From Steinernema hermaphroditum (taxonomy: Eukaryota; Nematoda; Chromadorea; Rhabditida; Steinernematidae), in the NCBI GenBank assembly GCA_030435675.1, contig CM059621.1, forward strand, positions 17,608,001 through 17,672,000: a stretch of DNA of 64,000 nt. The letters are read 5' to 3'. A model generated the notes under the pieces. The model was given only the letters and a program-made list of their open reading frames with translations, was not told the DNA's origin and did not search any database. Positions 51,601 to 64,000 of the stretch are shown here, in pieces. The first letter of the stretch is position 1. Each line of letters starts with the position of its first letter. The position numbers and the translations under genes are program-made.

Positions 51601-54600
51601 TGATTTGGTTTTAGAAAGTATAATGCAAAATATCTAATGTAAAAATATAAAAAATGTATCAATTTTATGGGAACACCCTCAGAAGTCAACCTTTTTTTCT
51701 AGTCGTGTTTATATGTCATATAAGGGCTGTTCAGTTTTATATTGTAAGATCTTATAAAATCTCCTTTCGGAGGCTTCAGATCATTAATCACCACGAGGCG
51801 TTATCTTTCGCACCCAATCTTCAGCGATCAATTGATCTGATTGTTGTGAAAAGACGTAATTTGCGGTGTGAAATGGCAAACATTGTGTAATGTGACAGCT
51901 GGTTACAGTGATCAAAAAGTTATTTCATGCTATTTCTCTTTTTTTTAAAAGAAAAATGACTTATTTGAAATCACATTATTAATAACCAGAAAGGATAACA
52001 CCTCCGATATATACTGATTTTTTAAATTTCTCTCTCTCTCTAAAAAAACGTTTCGCGCGAAGTATGAATTTCATGTGACCTGCTTAAGTCACCTGAAGTG
52101 TTCGGTTACTAAAATCCGGGTCAAGGTTTCCTCTACAGTTTCAGGTGCTTTTGTGGAAATCTTAAGCGGAATTGATCTTCTTAATCAAATCATTCAAAAG
52201 TGCGTTTTATTGGAAACACTGATTTCTTCATTACGATACCTCCTGACATGGCTGATCGATAGGAACTTGGTTGAAATGGAATTGCAAAGAACACGAAAAA
52301 AGTGGCTATTCCTACCAAGAACGTTGAGATTTAAAAAGTTTTTAGTACAATATTTTGGGATCACATTCTTTTAAAATTAAAATTAAACAATTAAAGGATA
52401 GACAAAGCTAGCTAGGAGCATGACTCCGGAAATTTTTGGATGTCTCTCCCGCTAGAGAAGCTGTCATTTTTAGTCACTTTTAAAATCATGACAGAGACGG
52501 TTAGAACTGTATCGAATTCTTTTTAGCGCAGAGTAAGAAAAACTGAAGCTGACCACAATTAGACGCCACTAACGGTCGATTGTACAGCAATTAATTTACG
52601 CTGGCGCGCTTGGTTGATTATTTGAATAATATGACATTGACCTTGCCTTCGTCGACTTATCTCGACCGCTCCACTTGCGGCGACTCCGCGCGCCCTACCT
52701 CTTCATCACCCGCTCCTCTAAGGACACTTTTTCCCGTATCCCCAACGTGCCCTTAGTTCTCCGGCGCTTTTTAGAACTATTGCAACTTGTTCCGTTTTTC
52801 GTGCGGTGTCACTTTCACTTTTCGCGTCGCTGCCGTCCTCGCCATGACATTCAGCCCCGTCTTCCAAACTTGTTTCTCCCACTTAGCGCTCACGATTAGC
52901 ACACAAATTAATAAAGATCAATTGTGTCAGAAGCGGCGACGACGAGCTGCTGCTCGAGTCGGGGAGCGGTGAAAAGTGGAAGTTTTGGAGAGATTGCGGC
53001 GGCGCTGGCCAATTCCGGTTTTGGCGCCCTGCGGCCGTCGCTAACCTACCCCACGGGCAGGTTAGAAACTTTCGCTTTCAATTGCCGGTGCGCGAAAACG
53101 ATGCCGCCCGGAGGCCGAGGGAGCAGCTGTCGTGACGGGTCGGATGCCGCCGCCGGTCAAAAGGGGGGAATTTATCGGGTTGACGGCGAGGTAATTGAAT
53201 GCTTCAGAGGAGGTGACAACGCGGTAAATCAGCGGATACGGTATGCACAGGCGGCTCTTGTTTTGCGCTTTGCCGACTCAGATTGATCGTGCTCCGGCCT
53301 GAGTGAGCGATGGCGGGGTCAATGTGGGCCATTAACGGGCGAAGAAGTTCCGAGGAAATGGGTTCGCCGCAAGGAAGCAGAAGCGCATTGGGGCTGAGAT
53401 GATTAAAAGGAAAAGAAGTGAAAGCGGATCTGGGAAAGCCAAGGTACAAAGACAGTTAAGTGGTAGCACTCAGCTCAGTGGTTCGCAATGACCATTAGAA
53501 GATCCACTGATCTTTGAAGTAAAAAACCATTTTATTTGAAAATCAACCGATTAGATCTTAACACTACAGAACGAATAAGTCTATCATGCTTACATATGCC
53601 TATTATCGAGAACAATTATCAAATAATAGAACTTGATTAGTAGCCATCAGGTTTAAGATTTAATCATAGTCAAATGGTCTACGAATAATATATGCGACCA
53701 AACTAAAGATAATGCTCCAATATTTTCATTTTGACCATTACATGAATGAAGATCGATGGTGTTTCTTGTGGCACAAATACCGTATCCCCGGCAAACGCGA
53801 CCACATTCCAGACCAACAAATCAAGCGACAAAGTGGCGGGAGTTCTCAGCAGCGCCTTCAACATCGATGCGCATCTGAATCTTATTTTGTTTTCGGTTGT
53901 TTTGTGGCGTAAGTCGACTTGATGACAGCACTTTTCAATCACCTCGTCCCTCAGGATTTAAATGTCCATCCCCCACTAATATGAGTCAACATAGGAGGCA
54001 TCTTCGAAAGTTCTCGGCGTTGGCCAGCGGCCTGTCGAGGAAGGGTTGTGTCCCCGGCGGTTTTTATTACCCGATGCCTCGTTCCACGACTCTCAGCAGC
54101 CCGCAATATATTATACTCCCGATTGCGGCTCGCTTTAGTGCAACTGTCCAGCGCGGCGGCCCGCGAACGTAAGACAACTGTTGGCCTCCTTCATCAGCAG
54201 CGCTCCTGCTGCTTCTGGCCAGCACAGGCAGCTGTCCGGCCGATGGCAGCAACCTGTGTATCTTCGATGAGTGATGGCCCTAAAGGGTCGCCTCAGGGCG
54301 AGCGGCGCACCGTTCGATCAATCAACGCAGTTTTGAATATTTGTCACATCGCGGGTCAGATGCTCAACCCCCTCAGCTGTGCTTGTGGTCCCCGAGAGGG
54401 CTTAAAATTAGCCATCCCAACTGGATCTGCCCTTTCGCCGGTTAACCAGTTCCTGTCCCTTCGAGAGTGTTGTCCTCGGATCACCGGCGACGTTGTCGTC
54501 GCAGCGATGGAGAAGATCTACTCGATCGATAGGGCCACCGGCGGCCGCCCCTCGGCGATCCGAGCGGCGCGACAAGAAGAAGCCGCCTGAGCTTTCGCAA

Positions 54601-57171
54601 GTCTCGCGGCGTTTCTTCGAGCAACTCCGTCGCCGATATTTGCTTTCACCTCCAACCGTCGTCGTCGACAGGCGCGTGTGTGGGAGGCTCGGATTCGCCT
54701 CGCGCTCCCCACTCTCGCCGCCGCAAATCCCCTTCGGGCAACAGTCGGGAAGGGAAGGGGAGAGCTGCCGGTGCTGCCGGCGACGTGCGAGAATCGACGG
54801 CGGCGAGAAACGCCCACTACAATAATCTATGGCGTGCCTTTGGGCGGCGAATAGGCGTCGCTGCGTCCCTACGGCAAATTCATCGCTCGCAATCTCGCTC
54901 TCTACTTCGCTGTAATAATGTGCCGCGCGCCTCCCGCTGCGCCTCAGCCTCGCCTCCTCCGCCGGACACCGCGCCTTATTGGGAGTTCCTCCCTCTGGAT
55001 ACTGTAGGTCGCCCTTCCCTCACGCCTACTTTCTTTTCACGCACGGCTTTTTCGCCACACATATAACAATTAAACGATATGCTAACATTGATAATAGCCT
55101 CGAAGGTCAATTGGGTACAGTTACCTCACGGCCAAGAGAATACAGAAGCCTGATACAGGGAACGGGAGCGAACAGAAGGCGCCACGCTCGTTCACCAGAG
55201 CAGCACGAAGACTGTGCTGTAAGAATCTCCTCTCTCGGGGCGCGGATTACAAAACGCCCCGGGAGGATGTGGATGTAATATGTTTGCGTGTTCTCTCCCC
55301 GCACCCGCGATATTTGTGTAATTGCCGAGAAAGTAGTAATTGTAAAAAAGCGCTTTTTTCCGCCTGATTTACACGCGCTCCTCCCCCACCACGAGATGTT
55401 CATGACGGCGTGTGCTTGTAGTAAACAGTGAGAACGTTACAACAGAGCCTAGTTTAATGAGCTGACCACCAGCAGCAGTCAAGTGGCAATAATTGCTGAC
55501 TTGTGTAAACTGAAAACGTCATAGGGGGTTTCCCGGTCGAAAAAGTAAAATAAAAACGGAAGTTGACCGATTTCTTGTTGGAAAACGGAAATATACGGTT
55601 TAGGATAGGGCAATCCGACCATCACGACCACGACCTATAGTATTACTGTAGGAAGAGTGTAGATATGGAGATATTGACAAATAATAACACTTATAGACGT
55701 CAGCAGTAGACAGTTCCATTGTGGTTCGCAGAATGATGATTGTAGGGTGTTACGCAACTGTACAATGATCTTACTCACTTTTTTAGGGTTTCCTTATTGC
55801 AGTCGGTTGGCGTATCGGGAGGATAGACGATATACAGAAAAGTATGTTATTCACAGATCTTGCTCTACGAGCGACACCGTTAGAAATTCAAAAGGCTACA
55901 GTATCCTTATAGTTGTTTCTTGTACATTCATTTAATATAAACAAACTTAAAACGTCGGCCATCAAGGAATTTCGGCTCAAATAGGAATCTTATCGTTACA
56001 GTTGTATTTTCTCCTTTCTCTAAACCGCTTCATTCACTTCATATTTGTACTGTAGGTGAATCATACAGTCTTCGAGTATTCTCTTTGGCTCCAGAACGAT
56101 CTGTTTTCGCGCAAAAGATCATCTAAAACAAATCCTCGGGTGCGTCAATCTCAAGGTCGATCCTTCTGATCAGTCAATCAATCACCCATAATGACCACGT
56201 GATTTCGAGCAAAATTTCAATTTTCGCTTTGGATCAAAAAGAGAACGAAAGGCCTTTCGAACCAGAAGAGCCAAATTTTTCTTCTTCGTTAATTTCCGAA
56301 ACCGCTATCATCATGTGTTTGCGCACCACGTCTAATTGAGACGTCTTTCCACGACGACCGACGATTACCTGTACTGCGACGGCGCAGGGTCACCCGATCA
56401 TGATCACCTTTTTCTCACCGGTTTCTCGGCGACTGTCCTCTGCGCGTTTCCCTTTCCTCGCGTATACAGTAGCGCGTCTCGAGGCACCATCGGCGAACCC
56501 GTCTTCGCGCGCTCAACGTGCTTCGTCACATTTGATTAATTGGCGAAGCGCCGCCGCCGCCGTGCTGCTATCACTGATACGATCAACCGCCTCGAGGGGT
56601 CATAGGACGGGACGGGGAGACCGGCTTCCTCCGCTTCCTTCTTGAGCGCGCGGGAGGTTCGAGGGGGCGGAGAGGTTGGCGGCGAGTTGCGCAACGCCGA
56701 CATCTTCGAGGCGCCGCCGATCAGATTTGCCCTCCGGCGCTCGCGACGCGATCATTTCCGCCGCTGGCGAGAAGCTTGCAACCTTTGCGCTCGGAGCCCT
56801 CAAAGACCGAAGGCGTGTTCCACACACACGCTCCCCCGTCTGCCGATGCCCTTCGACGCCACTTTTTGACCGTGATCGCATGACGCACTTTGTTTTGTCT
56901 CATCGTCTTCGCCGTCCGATGTACTGTAGAGCGCACCTTACGGTATTCCGGGGCACGCATGACGGCGACGTATCGATTGTTGTGGCTGTCTGGCGGCTTC
57001 TCCACTCTGTCTATCGTGTTTTGGAATCATATGTGCCGGCTTCCCACTTTCCAGATCTTATCTCGTCAGGCGTCTTGTAATTTCTGATCGAGGGGCTTTC
57101 CGTCACCTCTTATCGATCGATTTTTGTTTCAGATTTCGCTTAACCGCTAGATTCACTTTTTTTCTTTGAAG
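48684..57171. other. 8.5-kb region without a supported gene
   Basis: The left part (to about 52.6 kb) is mostly AT-rich; 52.66-55.4 kb and 56.3-57.1 kb are GC-rich with many overlapping open frames on both strands but no recognised domain or coherent splice structure. It contains repeat copy 2 (48985-49272). The position upstream of a zinc-finger regulator suggests cis-regulatory sequence and possibly 5' exons of that gene. Confidence 0.4.
48985..49272 (-). pseudogene. Degenerate gene-like repeat, copy 2
   Basis: The minus strand matches 43189-43488 over most of its length, in inverted orientation relative to it. Compared with copy 1 it has several deletions (for example CCCGCGAAGAAG missing after CAAACG), which shift frame and produce a stop. 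It ends ATGCCTTTGATTCGCGAAATAAAA. A decayed member of a short repeat or retroposed family; parent not recognised. Confidence 0.5.
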
Positions 57172-57268
57172 TTCCAACAGCGCTTATGACGCTGTGCCAC
57201 TGATCAAGATTCCGCCCCCTTTCTCTTATTCTTGCCGCTCTCCATCGACCTCACCGTCACCTCCTCCC

Positions 57269-60200
57269 ATGGAAGTGCACCAGCATATCCATCCGCATCT
57301 ACATCATCAGCATCATTTTGAGTACGTGATCAAGACCGAGGTTGACTTGGATTCCGGTATGTCGCCGCCCAAAATGATTAAGTCTGGTAAGTCTGATTCG
57401 ATTAACTTATCTCATTTTCCCTTACGATCCACCCAAAAACGAAAACGTTGTTTGCATACTTTTACAAATTGCTTATACGATTACCAGTATAATTAGGGTT
57501 GGTGAAAAACTAAAAACCACAAAAGAGACAAAAGCCAGGTTTCGATGGAAGCTAGACACCCCTAACGTGGAAGTAAAAGTTGAAACACCATAATGTTGAT
57601 AATCTGCTAAAAGAAAATGTATTCTTGACACAAAATGAACCATCAGGGAAGTCTTAAATGAAAGCTCTACAAGTAACCTTTCCTTTGAGTACAGTATCAT
57701 GACTTGAATGGCTAGGAAGATTATACCAAAACGACATTGAACCCGCCAATTGAGTCTTCAAAGCCGAATCGAGGTCAATTTACTCAACGCGTCAATTATC
57801 GCACGTTTCGATCTTGACCACAGTTATCGCCAGTCATCAGATGACCTTAGAGGAAGCAGGCCGCGCGCCTGTCGCCGCAATTTATTTGAACGTTGACAAA
57901 TTGATTACGCCGCCAGAAAGTGAAACCACTATCGCCGGGGTGGCGTAAATTAAGCTCATCTGTTCCAGACCCCCATAAATTATGGTAGTATGATAGTCTG
58001 CTTACTTTGTCAGCAAAAAAATGAACAGGTGCACATTGGAAGATAATCCGTAAACAATATGTAAATCAAAAAGTTGATGCAAATAGAATGTGCCTGATTT
58101 AACTTCAGCCTTTTAGTTCTAGAAACACTGTCTATAATGACTCTTAGTAACTTTTAGGAATTTAAGGAATAAGGGTTGAAATATTTTTCAGTTTTCAATT
58201 TCAAAATCAAATTATTGGTTTCGCTAACACAAACAAATCCTTTTCAGAATCGACTTCGTCGTCGTCGAGCTCATCTGAGCAGTCGGAGCACCTCTACGAG
58301 TCGCCGCTCGAGGAGAATCTCTTCGACATGACTACGGTAGCGGCGGTGGCGACGGTGGCGGCGCCGTTGCCTCTGCAGACGGCGACGAATGGCAACGCGC
58401 CTGCGATCCACTTGACGCAGCCGTCCGTGCCGCGCAAATCGGCGAACAACTCGTCCAAAAGTGAGTAATTGTGCAATTCAATTAGTATCTCTTTCGAGTG
58501 GATTTGACGTTAGCGAAACGCGTTAATCCATGACCCGCTTTAGTGGGGGCCGCCTGTCTGGCGGCGGTTACATCACCGGCAGTGACCCGACTGTTTGATT
58601 TTATGCTTAGGTCAACAGACATCCTGGGGCGGGCGGCATGTAGCAGATTAGGGCGCGAGAATTAATGATACTCTCCTTTTGTTGAGTTGAGGTGTGTTGT
58701 TCGGCTAAAGTGAGAAGTGTGCGCGAGAAAATGGCCATTTGGGGAGATCGAAAGAAGAGTAAGTGTGAAAACTGTGAACCACTTTTGGGGTTCCGATATT
58801 TGTTTCTTGTTTGCGCATTATGTCATTAGGCATGGTTCTTGCAAGTGATTTGTTAAAACCGAGACTTAAGAAATGCACTCTCATGGTCCAATGGTCCAAA
58901 CTTTGGCCCCAGTTTCCAAAAAGCGTTTGTGGGATTGCTGTACGTATAACAAAACTACTGATTGCAAGGATCAGTCTTACTTTCATACTTTCTACAGATT
59001 TTTCGATGAGCTTTCGATGAGTCTTAAGTTTTTTCAAAAATTATGAAAAAACTGTGCTATTTCTGTGCTAAATTTAGATCGTGCCCTTACAGCAGATCGT
59101 AAACGTCCATACCCTTGCAACTTGTGCCCATCACGATTCGGCTCGAAAATGGAACTCGAGGAGCACCAGAACTCTCACACCGGCCAGAAACCGTTCGAAT
59201 GTGACGTGAGTGGCCTTTCCTCTGTGGTGATTTACAGCTCACTCTCGATAGGTATGCAAATCGCGATTCAACAGACGTTCGACCCTGTGGAACCACAAGC
59301 GCATTCACAGCGATGCAAAGCCGTTTGTGTGTCCCGTCTGTCAGATGACGTTCAAGTGGAAGAACTCGCTGAAGTGCCACAAGGAAATGCATCTCCGCAA
59401 AAACGAGAGCAGCTCGGCTATGCAGGACAGCGATCTGCGGCAGCTGACTTACGCAACGGCAGCCAAGAGGAAGCTGGTGAGTTTTTGGGGAACTTTTGAT
59501 GGACAAGGAGAGGACACAAGGAGACGTTCTTCGAGAAGAGAGGCATAGCATTGAGAAATTAGATACAAAACAAAATCTTCAAAAGTGCCTTGTGATAATT
59601 CAAATGAATACATTCCAGTTGGAGGCGGAAGAGGCCAACGGAACGGCTTCGACCAGCGCTTCGTCGGCGTTGATCACGACCACGCAGTCGAAGAAGAAGT
59701 CCAAAGGCAGCATTCACGCCGCCAACGCTGCAGCTGCCGCGCACAACGGCCACTCAAACCCCTCGAGCACCCCTTCTATGTCGACGATTCCACTCTGTAT
59801 GCCCACGACCACCGCGTCCAGCTGCAGCGGGCAAATGCCCCTTAATCACCACAGCCTCCATCAGCCCCTTAACGCTGTGAGTACAGCCCCAAAATCGACT
59901 TCTTTACCGGACGTCTGTTCAGAACGTACTCCTGGGTCCGCCAAGCGATCACCAGTTCGACTTGCTCGACACACAGGGCCTCGACTCTCTCGTCAACAAC
60001 AACAACAGCATTCTGATGCAGGCGATCTGCAACGGTGACATGATCGATCAGTCGCTGAACCCTCTTGATCTGAATCAACTTGATCTCCGCTCCCGACAGG
60101 CGTCCCTGCTGTCGCAGTTTGAGGACTCCTCTATGTTCGGAGGACATCTTCTTGATGCGAAACCTGATGTAAGTAGTGCCTGCGTAGATTTTCTGTACAC

Positions 60201-61508
60201 TACACACCACCAAAAGACGGTGATGACCGATAGGAAAGACTGCATATCATAGGACATGCACGCTTTTTTGTATAGGAAATCGTACATTTTAGACTAAGAA
60301 TAATGCTCTATGATCTTGATCTTTGAATCCTATCTAGGTTTCCTGTAAAAACAGATAAAATAGGATAAAGCGACTGTTTTGGGAATACCGTATTCAGAGC
60401 AGTTTCTAGACAGAAGTTTAGAAAGTCATTTTCGAGAGTATCCAAATCAGAGAGAGAAACATCGCGGTTGACGACTTGACAAGGTTGTTGTCAATTCCGA
60501 CCGGTTCACGTTTAGATGTTCCCAAAAATGACATTACAAAGTTTTGTCTAGTCTCTTCCTGTCCAGTCTAGCTTAAATGAAGGATGGATTGAACCGTAGT
60601 CAAGTTGCCCTGAGCCTGATAGAAACACTAATAAGTGACGTTTTAATATAAGCACTATTTGCTGCCATTACCGTCACTCAACCCATTTTTCAGATCTCGT
60701 ACAGTCAGGCCCAGTCTATCATGCAAAACGGTGCGATGCAGTCGTCGATGCAGACGGCCTCTCCCACTCTGAACGTCCGCATTCCGTTGTTGAACACGAT
60801 GATCGGCAGCGACATCGGCCTCCACCTCAATCACTTCCAACACGGAAACAATCGGCTGCATCAGGTACTAGGCAATCGATCATCCCGAGATAAACACATC
60901 GTCTTCAGCAGCAACACATGCATCACCTCACGGCGTCGTCCGACTACGCCATCCACTGCGGCGCCAACGACGGCCTACATTCGCAACAATCGCCTTCTAA
61001 ACAGTCCCATTTCAACATTCCCCCCGCTTCTGCTCAAAATGAACTCGTGCTCAATCAACCTGTCCCCGCTTATCATCAACAGGTAACTATGCGGAACTTT
61101 TTCTAAATGATTATTGCATCGGCAATCGGAAAACATCAGAGGGTACTTTAGAAAGATATGCAGAGACTCTTGATGTGTAAGACTGCATCTCACGGCTACA
61201 GTTTTATGTCAATGAATCCAAATTTCGAAGCGTTCCTTACAAATCCTCTATCAACGTGATTCCAGATGGACCCCACTCTACTCATCGCGGCGAACCAGTG
61301 TCAACAAGGAGAGTACATGCCCAACTTCGAGTACACCCTCCCCTACGCCACTAACGGCATCCAAAGCGAGAACGAATCATGTCCGATGAATCACGGCACT
61401 CAACAGCTCGCCCACCCCGTTCCCCTGCAGATGCAGTCCCAAGCGGCGCCCCAACAAACTCATTCTCCTCAGGACGTCTCTAAGGAACTGCCTTTCGACA
61501 GGTGGTGA
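57269..61508 (+). CDS. C2H2 zinc-finger transcription factor (three fingers)
   Basis: Exons 57269-57386, 58248-58460, 59078-59205, 59252-59476, 59619-59876, 59923-60168, 60694-60864, 60909-61082 and 61266-61508 join in phase to 591 residues from the first in-frame ATG. Coding may extend upstream: the frame stays open back to about 57172 and reads as a Pro/Ser-rich stretch (KIPPPFSYSCRSPSTSP). Three adjacent fingers occupy residues 124-144, 152-172 and 180-200 with linkers HTGQKPFEC and HSDAKPFVC, implying sequence-specific DNA binding. The rest is low-complexity: His-rich N-terminus (HQHIHPHLHHQHH), Ser, Ala and Thr tracts, and a Gln/Asn-rich C-terminal half. The orthologue was not recognised. 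The first exon and true start are uncertain; splice joins are consistent. Confidence 0.75.
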
Positions 61509-61605
61509 ACAATCATCCTCATCTCTAGTCATGCTTCGTGTGTCATCGTTCGGCACGGATACTGTGCGTTGCCGCCTCATTTGCGTTCCTATTGAAACAC
61601 AAAAA

Positions 61606-61611
61606 TTTATT
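61606..61611 (-). terminator. Poly(A) signal AATAAA of the XPG gene
   Basis: AATAAA on the minus strand lies 14 bases beyond the XPG stop, in the 117-bp gap between the convergent zinc-finger and XPG genes. Confidence 0.5.
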
Positions 61612-61625
61612 TACATAAACTCTAC

Positions 61626-64000
61626 CTAATCATCGGAATCTGATTCCGAGAGCTTTAGCTCTTCTTCGTTCTCTAATCTCTTCTTCTTCTGCGGCGGAAC
61701 GCGATTTCTTTTCTTCTTCTTGGATCGGAACATCATCGGCTGCACGTCCGCTGGTATCTCCACTGTGGACGCGTGGTTCAGATTCTTTACAGCATCGCGA
61801 AGTTTTCGAACGGTGGAGACATCAAATTCTTTGTTGCCGATGAGAACCGCTTCCTTCTTCGGAGTTTCCGACGTGGACATAATGGGTGGCGCTATGTCAC
61901 CAGACGGTTTTGAAGTGGATGATGGTACTAGCATCCAGTCGTCCTCACTTTCGTTGAACGAATCATTCGCTTCTTCCGTGTCTTCTGCCTTTCGTTTCGT
62001 TTGCGAACTCGCAAGAAGAATTTCAGACGGCTTCATTCCTAAACAAGGACGCTCGTTTCTTACTATAAGGCAAACACACACACCTTTCTTTTCGACCAAT
62101 TTTCTAAGCGCAATCTGTGCTCTTGAAGACGGTGTTAGTCGTTGTTCGGCAGCCAGTTTCTCCAGCGGTTGCTCCAGGAACGCCGTAATCCTCGTTTGGT
62201 AGCGTCTTACGTCGCCTTTCAAGAACTCTGACCACCGTTCGAAAGCTCTATTGCTAGCCGAAAGCACTTTTGCTTCGTTCCAGCCTAGCTTCTCCCAAAG
62301 AAAGTTGTACATTGGGTCAAAGGAGACGACACCCCAGTGGAAGCGCTCCTTCGATTGGTCGACTAACGGATCAGCGTACGCTTCAAATACGGATGGATTC
62401 GGAAACTAAACAATAAATATGAGTCCTTGCACCGGTATTTCCGCGAAATATACTTTTTCAATGACTTCATGATTATTATTTGTTTCCAAGTATCGGCGAA
62501 GTTTGATTCGGGCCTTAGATTCGATGAAATTCTCCTCTTTCGACTTCTTTTTAGCGTCCAACCACTCGCGAATTTTCTTCAGCAATTCAACGCCCTAAAA
62601 TCACTTCGAATAAGGAAGCCAAAAACCATCGTAGAGTTGATTTGGAATGGCCAGGCTGGACAAAGCTTTTCCCAAAAGCTGATAACGATACTTACCGCAA
62701 CGTGGCAGTCATTCCCGGTAAACTCGGAAATCAGTTCCAAAGCTGTGACAACACCGACGCCGTCAAATCCGCGAGAATAGTCGCCTCCAGAGAGCATAGC
62801 CAAATAGATAAACTCATCTCGCGTCAATCCAAACGTGTCCTTAACCACTGAACTGCAGTACTTCTGGACACGCTTTTTTCTGTGGAACATATTTCGATAG
62901 ACCGTTTTGCCTCCGAATAGCCAAATATCCGAATCGTCGGTGACAACACCATCCACAAGACCCAGTTTCTCCAATGCGGCACATTGTGCTTCGGCTTCAC
63001 CGGGAGCCAGCACGTATGGAATCCCGCAGAGTTCCAGCAGCTTCTGACAATCAACGTACACACCTTCCTCGTCCCTTCTTTGAGAGGGCTGAGACGTTGA
63101 TGCGCCAGGATCAGAGAATGAAGGAAGCGAAAAGACGATTCCCGAGGACGGAACAATCGGAACGTCAACAAAATCATCAGATTCGGAAGAGCTCGACCAC
63201 GAATCCTGCTGCATTGCTTCTGAACTACTGAGATAACGTAAATGAGAAAAGCAAATAGATTACCTATTTGAGCCCTAGTTGCTGCAATTCTTTTCGTTGT
63301 ATTTTCCACAACTGTAGATTTGCTGAACACAAAAGGCGTATTTCCGTGCCTTTTAGCGCGGGATTCTTCCCGTAATGAGAGGAGGATCGCTTCTTGGAAG
63401 GCGTCGTCCTCTTCCTCCGAGTCATTATCCTCATCGACCTCCATGCGTTCGACCTTCATTGATGAAAACGAAGAAGATGTACAAGGGCCGTGATTCACGC
63501 TGCTCTTCGTTCCTTCGTATTCTTCCCTCATCTGTTGTAGCATAGCTGGCCACGAGAGGCTTTCCTTGAGCACACGATCTCGCTCCTCTTTTTCAGGATC
63601 AATTATCTGAAACTCATCAAACTCAAGACCTCGATAGAACGGTTACCTCCACGTCGTTGTGCCTCGCAAGAATGTGACTCCTATTCCCTCCATCAAACAT
63701 CACTCGATTTGCGGCGCTATTACTAAACGGCATTGCGTATTGCCGCTCCTTCTCTTTGCAGAGCTGAAAAGAAATTATCAGCAACCAAAAGGAGAACAAA
63801 CACACCATATCAAGTTGGGATGTAATCTTATTTCGCTGCAACAGTCGCTGTATTTGAAAGCGGCTAAAGTCATGAGAATCGTCGGGGATCTGCGCAGGAG
63901 TCAAGCGTTCGTTTCTTGCGCACTCTCTGGCGTCCAGAAGCAGCCTAATTCGGTCGTCCGCTGAGAGGGACTCAGCGAAAGTTCCCAGATCGGATGGATC
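61626..64000 (-). CDS. xpg-1: XPG/RAD2 structure-specific endonuclease (partial, N-terminus outside window)
   Basis: XPG makes the 3' incision in nucleotide excision repair. Minus-strand exons 64000(partial)-63806, 63763-63647, 63606-63264, 63219-62696, 62594-62454, 62405-62084 and 62038-61626 stay in phase and give 684 residues; the catalytic N-region must lie past 64000. The I-region is clear: [20 protein letters not shown] with acidic metal ligands, [19 protein letters not shown], and the helix-hairpin segment [20 protein letters not shown]. The acidic spacer before it includes [14 protein letters not shown], which fits a ubiquitin-interacting motif. The C-terminus has basic nuclear-localisation clusters ([16 protein letters not shown]). 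The intron 63764-63805 is only 42 bp and would also read through in frame. FEN1 and EXO1 lack the long spacer, so XPG is favoured. Confidence 0.9.

Noticed and set aside
54048..54590. 180-residue frame in the GC-rich part of the gene-poor interval
   Set aside because: Low-complexity residue mix, competing frames on the other strand and no domain or splice support.

Overview
The window reads as nuclear DNA of a free-living or parasitic nematode, most like the rhabditid (clade V) group. Genes are compact and multi-exon, with short introns and strong GT...TTTCAG borders. A pyrimidine-rich AG often sits just 5' of the ATG, as expected of spliced-leader trans-splicing. The proteins fit nematode orthologues in length and order of domains (LET-754, DPYD-1, CAP-2, DPL-1, RPL-1, EXOS-2). 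Base composition is moderate, so very AT-rich lineages such as Strongyloides are unlikely. Species cannot be named from the sequence. All gene models were built by hand, joining exons by splice borders and checking that reading phase closes; none rests on transcript data.

Layout. 1-1868 is non-coding. An AK2-type adenylate kinase (1869-3738, +) and an AK1-type adenylate kinase (9480-10425, +) flank a membrane-anchored papain-family protease on the minus strand (6211-7966). Three more proteases of the same family follow in tandem on the plus strand (11282-13131, 14066-15677, 15848-17663). The last has lost its catalytic cysteine. QSOX sulfhydryl oxidase (19789-22749, +) is tail-to-tail with actin-capping protein beta (23396-24440, -), which is head-to-head with the DP transcription factor dpl-1 (24773-25975, +). 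Then come beta-tubulin (27461-29171), ribosomal protein L10a/uL1 (29772-30633) and a Tra2-type SR protein (31526-32817), all on +. Dihydropyrimidine dehydrogenase (32970-38354, -), a plasma-membrane-type syntaxin (39968-42610, -) and an intron-containing tRNA-Tyr (41720-41804, -, inside a syntaxin intron) follow. Exosome subunit RRP4 (46505-47527, +) and 6-phosphogluconolactonase (47695-48683, +) are spaced like an operon. About 8.6 kb without a convincing gene precedes a three-finger C2H2 transcription factor (57269-61508, +). That gene is tail-to-tail with an XPG/RAD2 nuclease (61626 to beyond 64000, -), whose N-terminus lies outside the window.

Most genes are unrelated housekeeping genes. 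The distinctive part is the 6.2-17.7 kb cluster of type II membrane cathepsin-like proteases. Three share a short cytoplasmic YGS-type motif, and one is an intact pseudoenzyme with Cys replaced by Gly. Other points of note are a possible alternative last exon that would convert QSOX from membrane-bound to soluble, a near-perfect 217-bp foldback element, a 20-bp perfect hairpin, and several dispersed repeats.
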